From contig NZ_JBIMER010000001.1 of assembly GCF_051262515.1 (NCBI RefSeq), forward strand, positions 1-64,000: a stretch of 64,000 bases of DNA, given 5' to 3'. Shown here piece after piece: positions 40,564 to 48,592 of this stretch. The stretch's first letter is position 1; each line of letters begins with the position of its first letter. The position numbers and the translations under genes are program-made. Below the pieces are notes generated by a model. The model was not told the DNA's origin and ran no database searches. It was given only the letters and a program-made list of their open reading frames with translations. This DNA is from Arthrobacter_N sp051262515 (lineage in GTDB: Bacteria > Actinomycetota > Actinomycetes > Actinomycetales > Micrococcaceae).

Positions 40564-41541
40564 ATGACCATGACAACAGAGCAGGCGCAATGGTTCGCCG
40601 GCACGTTCGAGAAGCTCGTGGCGAACGTCGGCCGCGCCGTCCTCGGCAAGGACGACGTCGTCAAGCTGGTCCTCACGGCCATGCTGGCCGAAGGCCACGT
40701 GCTTCTCGAGGACGCCCCCGGCACGGGGAAGACCATGCTGGCGCGGGCGCTGTCCGCCACCGTGCAGGGAACCCATTCGCGCATCCAGTTCACGCCGGAC
40801 CTGCTGCCCTCCGACGTCACGGGCATTACGATCTACGACCAGAAAACCCAGATGTTCGAGTTCCACAAGGGCCCGATCTTCGCGAACCTCGTGCTCGCGG
40901 ACGAGATCAACCGCGCCTCGCCCAAGACGCAGTCGGCCCTGCTCGAGGTCATGGAGGAGGGCCGCGTCACCGTGGACGGGACCACGTATCCGCAGTCCCG
41001 GCCGTTCATGGTGATCGCCACCCAGAACCCCATCGAGCAGGCGGGCACCTACCGCCTGCCCGAGGCACAGTTGGACCGCTTCATCATCAAGACCTCCATC
41101 GGCTACCCGGACCGCGCATCGACCGTGCGCCTGCTCTCCGGCGCGACCACCCGCGACCGCTCGGCGGGGCTGCAGGCCATCATCACCACCCAGGCCATCG
41201 CGGACATGGCGGACCTGGCGACAACCACGCACGTCGACGACGCCGTTCTGGAGTTCGTCGCGGAGCTGTGCGAGGGGACACGCGAGGCGGAGGAGACCCG
41301 ATTGGGCGTCTCCGTTCGCGGCGCGCTGGCCATGGTCCGCGCCGCCAAGGTCTGGGCGGCCGCGGAGGGGCGCAACTTCGTTCTGCCGGACGATGTCAAG
41401 GAGCTGGCGCCCTACGTGTGGACGCACCGATTCGTCATGGACCCCGAAGCGGAATTCGCCGGCGCCACGCCCGAGGCCGTGCTGGGGCGCGTGCTTGCCG
41501 ACACCGCCGCGCCGCAACAGCGTGCCGCGGCCCACGCCTAG
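40564..41541 (+). CDS. moxR: MoxR-family AAA+ ATPase
   Basis: This 325-residue ATPase belongs to the MoxR chaperone-like group. Walker A DAPGTGKT has Lys56, Walker B is VLADEINRA (Asp113, Glu114), and sensor 1 is ATQNP with Asn155. The C-terminal lid follows. MoxR proteins usually act on partners encoded beside them, often DUF58 or VWA proteins, to assemble or activate envelope complexes. Here DUF58 and a transglutaminase-like gene follow directly. GAAGGAG lies about 8 bases before the ATG at 40564. The in-frame open region extends upstream but belongs to another gene's sequence. Confidence 0.95.
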   Translation: MTMTTEQAQWFAGTFEKLVANVGRAVLGKDDVVKLVLTAMLAEGHVLLEDAPGTGKTMLARALSATVQGTHSRIQFTPDLLPSDVTGITIYDQKTQMFEFHKGPIFANLVLADEINRASPKTQSALLEVMEEGRVTVDGTTYPQSRPFMVIATQNPIEQAGTYRLPEAQLDRFIIKTSIGYPDRASTVRLLSGATTRDRSAGLQAIITTQAIADMADLATTTHVDDAVLEFVAELCEGTREAEETRLGVSVRGALAMVRAAKVWAAAEGRNFVLPDDVKELAPYVWTHRFVMDPEAEFAGATPEAVLGRVLADTAAPQQRAAAHA

Positions 41542-41563
41542 CCGGACCGGAAGACGCCACGGC

Positions 41564-42892
41564 ATGAGCACCACCACACCAGCGCCCGGCCAACGCAAGG
41601 CCCGACGGCGCAGCGCCGCCCCGCCGAGACGCGGCAGGCTCCACCCTTCCTCGCTTTGGCGCGAGGGAGCCCAGCTGGTCGAGCTCTCCGCCGCCCCGAA
41701 CCTGCGGCGCGCCGCGGCGTGGTTCGCCGACACGGTGCGCCCGGTGACCGGGATCGTGTCGCCGCTCGGCTGGCTGCTGGCCGGCGTCGTGCTGGCGCTT
41801 GGCGTTCTCGGCGCCGCCTTCGGATGGCAGGAGGCCAAGATCGCCGCGCTCACGGGGACCTTGTTGTTGGCGATCGCGGTTCCGTTCGTCCTGGGGCGGT
41901 CCGTCTACGACGTCCGGCTGGACCTGAACCGCACTCGCGTCGCGGTGGGGGACCGGGCGATCGGGAGCATGGAGGTGGCGAACGCGTCTCAGCGGGCGCT
42001 TCTGCCCTCCGCCATGGAGCTGCCGGTGGGGCTGGCAACGGCCTACTTCCACGTGCCGCGGCTCGCCCCCGGGCAGGTCCACGAGGACCTGTTCACGATC
42101 CCGACGCAGCGCCGCGCGGTGATCCAGGTGGGTCCCGTGCGCTCGATCCGGCAGGACCCGTTCGCGCTCCTGCGCAGGCAGGTGCGGTGGAGCGATCCCC
42201 AGGAGCTGTTCGTCCACCCGCGGACGACGGCGCTTGAGGGATCCAGCTCGGGTTTCATCCGCGACCTCGAGGGTCTTCCCACGCGCGACCTCTCATCCTC
42301 CGACGTGTCCTTCCACGCGTTGCGCGGCTATGTGGTGGGCGACGACCGCCGCCATATCCACTGGAAGTCGACGGCCCGCACCGGCGAGCTGATGGTCCGC
42401 CAGTTCGAGGAGACCCGGCGCTCCCACCTGGCCGTCGCACTGTCCACGAACACGCACGAGTTCTCGACGGAGAACGACTTCGAACTCGCGGTCTCCGTGG
42501 CGGCGTCGATCGGCCTCCAAGCCGTCCGCGACCAGCGCAACCTGACGGTCATCAGCCACGACGGCCCGGCGCGCACCGAAACGGGCCGGAACCTCCTGGA
42601 CGACCTCACGCGGATCGAGGGCCGACCCCGGCGCGCCAACCTGAGAGATCTGGCTCGCACGACGGCGGACGCAGTCCCCAACGCATCGGTCTTCTTCCTG
42701 GTCACCGGATCGCTGGCGACGCCGGCGCAGCTGCGCGCGGCCAGCGTCCACATTCCGGTGGGTGTCCGCGCCTTCGCCCTACGCTGCGCCCACGGACTCA
42801 GCGCCGGCAGGGCGACCATTGGCGACCTGACGGTCATTTCGCTCGGCGACCTGTTGGACCTCGGGCTCGTTCTGCGGAAGGCGGCCTCATGA
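41564..42892 (+). CDS. DUF58 domain membrane protein
   Basis: The 442 residues contain a basic N-terminal tail, two membrane helices (about 62-105) and a cytoplasmic DUF58 domain at about 245-330, with the signature DDRRHIHWKSTARTGELMVRQFE. The region after it is VWA-like in appearance (LAVALSTNTHEFSTEND). DUF58 proteins accompany MoxR ATPases in many bacteria and are thought to be their partners. It starts 22 bases after moxR and overlaps the next gene by 4 bases (ATGA). Confidence 0.9.
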   Translation: MSTTTPAPGQRKARRRSAAPPRRGRLHPSSLWREGAQLVELSAAPNLRRAAAWFADTVRPVTGIVSPLGWLLAGVVLALGVLGAAFGWQEAKIAALTGTLLLAIAVPFVLGRSVYDVRLDLNRTRVAVGDRAIGSMEVANASQRALLPSAMELPVGLATAYFHVPRLAPGQVHEDLFTIPTQRRAVIQVGPVRSIRQDPFALLRRQVRWSDPQELFVHPRTTALEGSSSGFIRDLEGLPTRDLSSSDVSFHALRGYVVGDDRRHIHWKSTARTGELMVRQFEETRRSHLAVALSTNTHEFSTENDFELAVSVAASIGLQAVRDQRNLTVISHDGPARTETGRNLLDDLTRIEGRPRRANLRDLARTTADAVPNASVFFLVTGSLATPAQLRAASVHIPVGVRAFALRCAHGLSAGRATIGDLTVISLGDLLDLGLVLRKAAS

Positions 42893-45273
42893 GGCGCGAC
42901 CGCACACGTCCGGCCGCGCACCACGCCGTCGACGCGGCGTGCCTCTTCGCCGCGCTCGCCGTGGGCACGATGGGTCTGCACTCGGCGTACGGCGGCAACG
43001 CGCGCTACCTCGCGGCCGGTCTGGGCGGGGCACTGCTGGGGCTCGCCGTGGCGTACGCCAACGTCCGGTTGCACCTCGGCATCCTGCGCACCGCCGGGGT
43101 CGCGGCGGCCGCCTACCTGCTGTTCGGGACCGCCCTGGCCACCGGGGCCGAGGCGACGGCCGGTTTCATCCCGAACCTCGAGTCGCTCCGGACGCTGCTT
43201 GCGGGCATCGTCCTGTCGTGGAAGGACGTGCTTACCGTCGCGCCCCCGGTCGGCGTCCAGGGCGGCATGCTGGTGGTTCCGTTCCTCTCCGCGCTCCTGA
43301 CGGGGCTGGCGGCCGGTCTGCTGGCCTGGCGGTTGCGTTCGCCCTTTTGGTCCGTCATCCCGGTGGCGGTCCTCTTCGTGGTCGGCATCTGCTTCGGCAC
43401 CCGGGACGTGCCCATGCCGGTGATGCGGGGCGTGGTCCTGACCGTGGTCGTCGTCGGCTGGCTGGCCTGGCGCCGGCACGTCGACCGGGCGGTGGGCGCG
43501 GGAATGGAGTCGCTGAACCACGCGGGCGAGGACCGCCGTGCCGCGCGGGACTCGGTGGTGCGCCGCATGGCCTTCGGCGCCGTCGTCCTGGTGGCCGCGG
43601 GCGGAACGACGGCGTTGGCCGCGCCGCTCGTGACGGCGTCGGAAAACCGGCAGGTGCTTCGCGACTCCGTCGTACCGCCCGTCGACCTCTACGACTACCC
43701 GAGCCCGCTCATGACCTTCCGGAACTATGTCAAGGACAGGTCCGACGAGACGCTGTTCACCGTTTCCGGCCTGCCCGAGGGGGAACGCATCAGGCTGGCG
43801 GCACTGGATTCCTACGACGGCATGGTCTTCAACGTGGACCCGCGCTCCGGCGGCAACTTCGCGCCCGTGGGCGACACCAGCAGCATCAACGCCTCCCTGC
43901 GGGAGGAACCGCGCCGTGTGCGAGGGACGCTGGACATCACCATCGAGGGATACTCCGGCGTCTGGCTGCCCGGAGCCGGGAAGCTGGCCGGCATGGAGCT
44001 GACCGGGGAGCGCGGGCGGGACCTCTCGCGCTCGCTGTTCTACAACGCGGACGCGGAGACGGCGCTGAGCACGGTGCCGCTGCGCCAGGGCGACTCGTAC
44101 ACCGCGGACGTCGTGTACCCGGTGGCCATCGGCGACAAGGAACTCGCGGCGTTCGGTTTCAGCGACGTGCGTCTGCCCAAACTGGCCAACGTCCCGCAGG
44201 CCGCCGCCGGCCAGGGCGCCAAGTTCGCCGGCGACGGAGACACGCCGTTGGCCCGGGCGCGGAACATGGCCACCGTGCTGAAGACCAGCGGTTTCTTCTC
44301 CAACGGCAAGGAAAACGAGGTGCCCAGCCTGTCCGGACACGGGGCGGCCCGCATCGCGTCCCTGTTGGACGCCGAGAACATGATCGGGGACGACGAGCAG
44401 TACGCCGTGGCCATGGCGCTGATGGCACGCGAACAGGGCATGCCGGCCCGCGTGGTGATGGGTTTCTATCCCGAGGACCACGAACCCGGGTCGGCCGTGG
44501 CGATCACCGGCAAGGATGCGCACGCCTGGGTGGAGATCGCCTTCGAGGACGTCGGATGGGTGACGTTCGATCCCACGCCGGACAAGGACAAGGAACCCAC
44601 GCCACCGCAGCAGGAACCGCAGTCGATTCCCCAGCCGCAGGTCCTGCAGCCCCCGCCGCCACCCCAGGACCCTGCCAAGCTACCGCCGGAAACGGCCGCG
44701 GATCCGCAGGACGCCGACGAGCAGCAGGAGACGTTCTGGGACCAATGGGGTCAACTGGTCACGGCCGTGGCCGTGGCAACGGTCCCGTTGCTGCTGCTGT
44801 TGCTGCCCCTGCTGCTCGTTGCCTGGCTGAAACTGCGCCGCCGGCGCTCGCGCTTCGAATCCGGGGCGCCCGGCGATCGCGTGGGCGGCGGGTGGAGCGA
44901 GGTGGTCAGCCTGGCCACCGACATGGGCGCCCAACCGGACGGCAAGGGCACCAGGCGCGAGAACGCCCGGGCCCTCGGCGGCGACTTCCCCCGGTCTAGC
45001 GCCACCGTCATGCAGTTGGCGCACCGGGCGGACGGCGCGGTGTTCGGGACCGCCGAACCGACTGAGGCGCAGGTGGCCGACTACTGGAACCTGGTCGAGG
45101 AGCAACTCGTTGGCATGCGATCCTCGGTAGGCTTTTGGAAACGCCAACGCGCCAGGTTCTCGCCCCGCTCGCTGTTCCAGGACGCGGCCGCGCGTGTCGT
45201 GGAGCGCCGGAGGAGGCGCGGCCGGATGGCCGACGTCCGTACAGTAGATCCAGCACAGAGACAGAAGGAGTAG
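42889..45273 (+). CDS. TgpA-like membrane transglutaminase homologue lacking the catalytic Cys
   Basis: This 794-residue protein has about six helices in the first 215 residues, an external transglutaminase-like core at about 300-575, a Pro-rich stretch and another helix (about 625-650) with a cytoplasmic tail. The core keeps the sequence around the active site (ALMAREQGMPARVVMGF), His545 in DAHAWVE and Asp561 in TFDPTP. The position of the nucleophilic Cys (normally GxCxxFA) is Asp502 in GDDEQYA. It is therefore unlikely to cross-link or cleave by the usual thiol mechanism and may be a binding or regulatory module. It is coupled to DUF58 by ATGA overlap. Confidence 0.88.
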   Translation: MRRDRTRPAAHHAVDAACLFAALAVGTMGLHSAYGGNARYLAAGLGGALLGLAVAYANVRLHLGILRTAGVAAAAYLLFGTALATGAEATAGFIPNLESLRTLLAGIVLSWKDVLTVAPPVGVQGGMLVVPFLSALLTGLAAGLLAWRLRSPFWSVIPVAVLFVVGICFGTRDVPMPVMRGVVLTVVVVGWLAWRRHVDRAVGAGMESLNHAGEDRRAARDSVVRRMAFGAVVLVAAGGTTALAAPLVTASENRQVLRDSVVPPVDLYDYPSPLMTFRNYVKDRSDETLFTVSGLPEGERIRLAALDSYDGMVFNVDPRSGGNFAPVGDTSSINASLREEPRRVRGTLDITIEGYSGVWLPGAGKLAGMELTGERGRDLSRSLFYNADAETALSTVPLRQGDSYTADVVYPVAIGDKELAAFGFSDVRLPKLANVPQAAAGQGAKFAGDGDTPLARARNMATVLKTSGFFSNGKENEVPSLSGHGAARIASLLDAENMIGDDEQYAVAMALMAREQGMPARVVMGFYPEDHEPGSAVAITGKDAHAWVEIAFEDVGWVTFDPTPDKDKEPTPPQQEPQSIPQPQVLQPPPPPQDPAKLPPETAADPQDADEQQETFWDQWGQLVTAVAVATVPLLLLLLPLLLVAWLKLRRRRSRFESGAPGDRVGGGWSEVVSLATDMGAQPDGKGTRRENARALGGDFPRSSATVMQLAHRADGAVFGTAEPTEAQVADYWNLVEEQLVGMRSSVGFWKRQRARFSPRSLFQDAAARVVERRRRRGRMADVRTVDPAQRQKE

Positions 45274-45276
45274 CCA

Positions 45277-46323
45277 GTGGCCGCAGCGCTGAATCTGGTA
45301 AACGCCGCAGCGGGCAAGAGGCTGGGCGCGTGGCTGCTTGACGCCGTTCCCGTGGTACTCGCCGGAATGGTCTTCGCGGCCGTGAGCGGGGACGGCCTCG
45401 CACGGATGGGCGCCTCCGAGGCGGCCGCGGCGTCCGTGGCCTCCTCCTACCTCGTGTTCGCCGCCGTCGTCCTCGCGTACGGAATCGCCGTCTGGGGCTG
45501 GGAGGCGCACAGCGGGAAGACCCCCGGGAACCTCGCGCTCGGCCTGCGCACCACGGACGAGGACGGATTCGCGCCGGGATGGCTCAAGGTCTTCCTGCGC
45601 CGGCTGGTCATCGCGGTGGCTGGCGTGGTTCCCTTGGCGGGTCCTGTGGTGGTGGTCCTGTCCAACCTCTGGGATCCGAACCACCAGCGGCAGGGATGGC
45701 ACGACAGGATCGCCAAGACGCTCGTCGTCGACGTCAACCAGGGGAGGAACCCGATCACGACGGGGGGGCTTTTTGGTCCGTCGACGTTCGCCCCCGGCGG
45801 CACCACCGCGCCGGGCCACCCGGACCTTTCCGCTACGGGCCAAGAGCACGAGTGGCCCGCGCTGCGCGCCGACTACCGTGGCACGGGACCCATAGAGAGC
45901 GTTCCGGGGCACCGGGCCCAGGACGCTCCCGCCCCGGCGGTCGCCGAAGAGGATCTCGGCTACACGCAATTGCGTCCGACCGGGCCAAAGACCGTGGGGG
46001 CCCGGCTGGTGTTCGACGACGGCCAGGTGCTGGATCTGGCCACGACGGCCCTCGTCGGCCGGAATCCCGCGCCGTCGGGTTCCGAGGACATCGCGGAACT
46101 GGTCAACTTCGCGGACATGGGCCGCTCCGTGTCCAAGACGCATCTGCATGTGGCGGCCGACGGCTCCGGCGTGTGGGTGACCGACCGCAACTCCACCAAT
46201 GGATCCGGCATCACGGGGGTCGACGGCCGGCGGCGGGAGCTCGCCGCGGGCCACTCCCAGCGCGCGGCCTTCGGCGAGACCGTGAACTTCGGGGAACGAC
46301 ACTTCAGGATCGAACGCTCATGA
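45277..46323 (+). CDS. RDD-FHA membrane protein
   Basis: The 348 residues combine an N-terminal RDD membrane domain (about 8-150, with GKRLGAWLLDAVPVV and SGKTPGNLALGLR) and a C-terminal FHA domain (about 240-345). The phosphothreonine-binding residues are present: Arg in LVGRNP, Ser and His in SVSKTHLHV, and Asn in NSTNGSGI. The FHA would face the cytoplasm and tether phosphorylated partners to the membrane. Thr230 in GYTQLRPT fits a T-x-L-R motif also found in the zinc-ribbon/FHA protein and the kinase of the cluster. The start is GTG with AAGGAG 6 bases upstream. Confidence 0.92.
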   Translation: MAAALNLVNAAAGKRLGAWLLDAVPVVLAGMVFAAVSGDGLARMGASEAAAASVASSYLVFAAVVLAYGIAVWGWEAHSGKTPGNLALGLRTTDEDGFAPGWLKVFLRRLVIAVAGVVPLAGPVVVVLSNLWDPNHQRQGWHDRIAKTLVVDVNQGRNPITTGGLFGPSTFAPGGTTAPGHPDLSATGQEHEWPALRADYRGTGPIESVPGHRAQDAPAPAVAEEDLGYTQLRPTGPKTVGARLVFDDGQVLDLATTALVGRNPAPSGSEDIAELVNFADMGRSVSKTHLHVAADGSGVWVTDRNSTNGSGITGVDGRRRELAAGHSQRAAFGETVNFGERHFRIERS

Positions 46324-47153
46324 GCCACACAGAGACCGATCACGCCGCGGGCAACTTTCGGCTCGCCTACGGGGTCGCCACGGACCGCGGCCTGCGCAGG
46401 CCACTGAACGAGGACTCGTACCTCGCGGACCGCAACCTCTTCGCCGTCGCCGACGGCATGGGCGGCCACGAGGCCGGCGAGGTGGCCAGCAGCATCTGCG
46501 TCGGTACCCTCGCGCAGGGACAGGACGACGCCGGAGGTGCCCTCGGCGCCGCCGACCTGCAGGAGCTCATGCGCGCCGCCGACCTGGCGATCCGCCAGGC
46601 GGCCGGATCGCGGGCGGGCACCACCCTCTCCGGGACCGCGCTGGTCCGCGAGGGCGGCGTTCCCTACTGGCTGGTGTTCAACGTGGGCGATTCACGCACG
46701 TACCTGCTCAGCCGGGGTCTCCTCGCGCAGGTCAGCGTCGACCACTCGGAGGTTCAGGAACTCGTTGACGGCGGCGAGATCACGGCCGAGGAGGCGCTCG
46801 TCCATCCCCGGCGCCACGTCATCACCCGGGCACTCGGGACGGGGGACAACAGCGCCGCGGACTTCTGGATGTTGCCGGTGCGGGCGGGCGACCGGCTGAT
46901 GGTCTGCTCGGACGGGCTCACCGGCGAGGTGGGCGACGCCGACGTCGCGGACTTGTTGACGCGGCACGCGGCCCCGCAGGACGCGGTCGACGCGCTGGTC
47001 CAGGCGGCACTCCGTTCCGGCGGAAGGGACAACATCACCGTGATCGTGGTCGACGTGGTGCACGTGCACGACGACGGGCATGCGGACACGGCGCCGCGTC
47101 CGGAGGCGGAAGACGCCCACACCAGGCCGCGCGCGGAGGAGGACGGCTCGTGA
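46320..47153 (+). CDS. PP2C-family protein serine/threonine phosphatase
   Basis: This 277-residue soluble phosphatase has all PP2C metal motifs: NEDSYL, VADGMGGHEAGE, VGDSRTYLL, CSDGLTG and GGRDNITVIVVD. It lacks the membrane anchor and external domain of PstP, so it is a dedicated cytoplasmic phosphatase, presumably reversing the kinase encoded two genes downstream. The last 25 residues are acidic and disordered. ATGA overlap with the RDD-FHA gene and GTGA overlap with the next gene show tight coupling. Confidence 0.95.
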   Translation: MSHTETDHAAGNFRLAYGVATDRGLRRPLNEDSYLADRNLFAVADGMGGHEAGEVASSICVGTLAQGQDDAGGALGAADLQELMRAADLAIRQAAGSRAGTTLSGTALVREGGVPYWLVFNVGDSRTYLLSRGLLAQVSVDHSEVQELVDGGEITAEEALVHPRRHVITRALGTGDNSAADFWMLPVRAGDRLMVCSDGLTGEVGDADVADLLTRHAAPQDAVDALVQAALRSGGRDNITVIVVDVVHVHDDGHADTAPRPEAEDAHTRPRAEEDGS

Positions 47154-48592
47154 ACCTGGATATCCGTTACGTTCCGGGTCCGTGGCTTGCCCTGGTCAGG
47201 TCCAGGCACATGGTGTTGTTGCCGGGGGGGACCGCCGCCGCGGAGATCGACGCACTCTGGGAGGCGCTGGGATCGGATCCCTCCGTGGAGTCGCTGCTCT
47301 CGGCCGTGCTGGCGGGCCGCGGCCTGTCGCTGACCGGAATGCCCCCGTTCGGAATCCTCGCGCTGGACGAGGACCTCCACGTGATCCTGCGGGGACCGCT
47401 GTCCCTCTCGGCTTCCGGGCACGAGTTGGGAACCCACGCCAACGGAATGGGCGTGACGACGTGGATGGAACGCCGCCTGTCGGGCCAGGAAAGGCTGACG
47501 GTCGCCACCGACGACTCGGCCCGGGCATCGGCCGACGACGGGGCGGTAGGCCTGCCCCTGGTCGAGGGCGTGGTGCCTTTCGGGCGCATCGTTGCCGAGC
47601 TTCCGTCGTCCTGCGACGGGCAGGTCATCGAGCCGCTGTCCGCGCCTACTCCCCAGGTGGCGTCCGCGCCGGAACCCGCACCCGCGCCGGAACCCGCACC
47701 CGATCCGGAACCCGCACCCGATCCGGACCCCGTGCTGGCGCCCGTGCCGGACCCCGCACCCGAGCGGGCCGCCGTCTCCGAGGAAACCTCCGCGTTCCAC
47801 GGCGAGGTGGAGGACGCCCCCGGCATCAACGACACGATGGTCACGGCAGACGAAGCCGACGAGGAAAGCACCATCCTGTCCCCGGAGGCCGGGCCAAGGA
47901 CGCCGGGGCCAACGGCGCCCGAACCGCCGGGCGATGCGCACGAAATGATCGACGCGGTCCCGTGGCTCGCCGCGGCGCGCGTGGCGTCGCCGAAACCGGA
48001 GCCCGCGGCGCCGGCGACTGCCGTCCATGCTGCCGAGGCCGGCGACCACGACGGACACACGCTGATGCGCGGCGACCTGCCGAAGGGGCGCGCGGCCACC
48101 GCCGCCGCGACCGGTAAGGCCGCCGAGGCCGGCGGGCCCAAGGTACTCGGCAGGATGTGCGCGTCCGGGCACGCCAACCCGCCGACGTCGTCCTCGTGCG
48201 GCCACTGCGCCGCCCCCCTGGCGTCCGAGGCGCTCCCGACCCCGCGACCCTCGCTGGGCCGCATGGTGGTTTCCACGGGCGAGACCGTCGAGCTGGACCG
48301 GTCCGCCGTCGTCGGACGCCAACCGTCGGCTTCGCGCGTGGCCAGCGGGACCATGCCGCGCCTCGTCCAGGTGCGCAGCCCGGGCGGGGACATCTCCCGG
48401 TCCCACCTGGAGGTTCGGCTGGATGGGTGGCACGTCATGCTTGCGGACCTCAATGCCACCAACGGCACCATGCTCGTGCGTCCCGGGCAACCGCCGCGCC
48501 GGCTGGCGAAGGGGGAGTCCCTGATGCTGCTGGACGGCGACATCGCCGACCTGGGGGACGGCGTGTGGTTGCGCTTCGAGGGACTCCTGTGA
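47150..48592 (+). CDS. Zinc-ribbon and FHA domain protein with long disordered linker
   Basis: The 480 residues begin with a folded region of about 140 residues that I do not recognise. A disordered Pro/Ala/Glu linker follows, then a zinc ribbon (CASGHANPPTSSSCGHC, about 344-360) and a C-terminal FHA domain (about 380-478). The FHA keeps Arg (VVGRQP), SRSH and NATNG, so it should bind phosphothreonine. The linker holds TMVTADE, STILSPE and Thr304 in DGHTLMRGD, which are candidate phosphorylation sites. An 18-bp tandem repeat encodes part of the linker. It starts with GTG overlapping the phosphatase stop and ends with GTGA overlapping the kinase. Confidence 0.88.
   Translation: MNLDIRYVPGPWLALVRSRHMVLLPGGTAAAEIDALWEALGSDPSVESLLSAVLAGRGLSLTGMPPFGILALDEDLHVILRGPLSLSASGHELGTHANGMGVTTWMERRLSGQERLTVATDDSARASADDGAVGLPLVEGVVPFGRIVAELPSSCDGQVIEPLSAPTPQVASAPEPAPAPEPAPDPEPAPDPDPVLAPVPDPAPERAAVSEETSAFHGEVEDAPGINDTMVTADEADEESTILSPEAGPRTPGPTAPEPPGDAHEMIDAVPWLAAARVASPKPEPAAPATAVHAAEAGDHDGHTLMRGDLPKGRAATAAATGKAAEAGGPKVLGRMCASGHANPPTSSSCGHCAAPLASEALPTPRPSLGRMVVSTGETVELDRSAVVGRQPSASRVASGTMPRLVQVRSPGGDISRSHLEVRLDGWHVMLADLNATNGTMLVRPGQPPRRLAKGESLMLLDGDIADLGDGVWLRFEGLL
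47671..47724 (+). repeat. 18-bp tandem repeat (three copies) in the FHA linker
   Basis: Units start at 47671, 47689 and 47707. The last two are identical and the first differs at two bases. They encode Glu-Pro-Ala-Pro-x-Pro and keep frame, so slippage would change linker length only. Confidence 0.9.
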
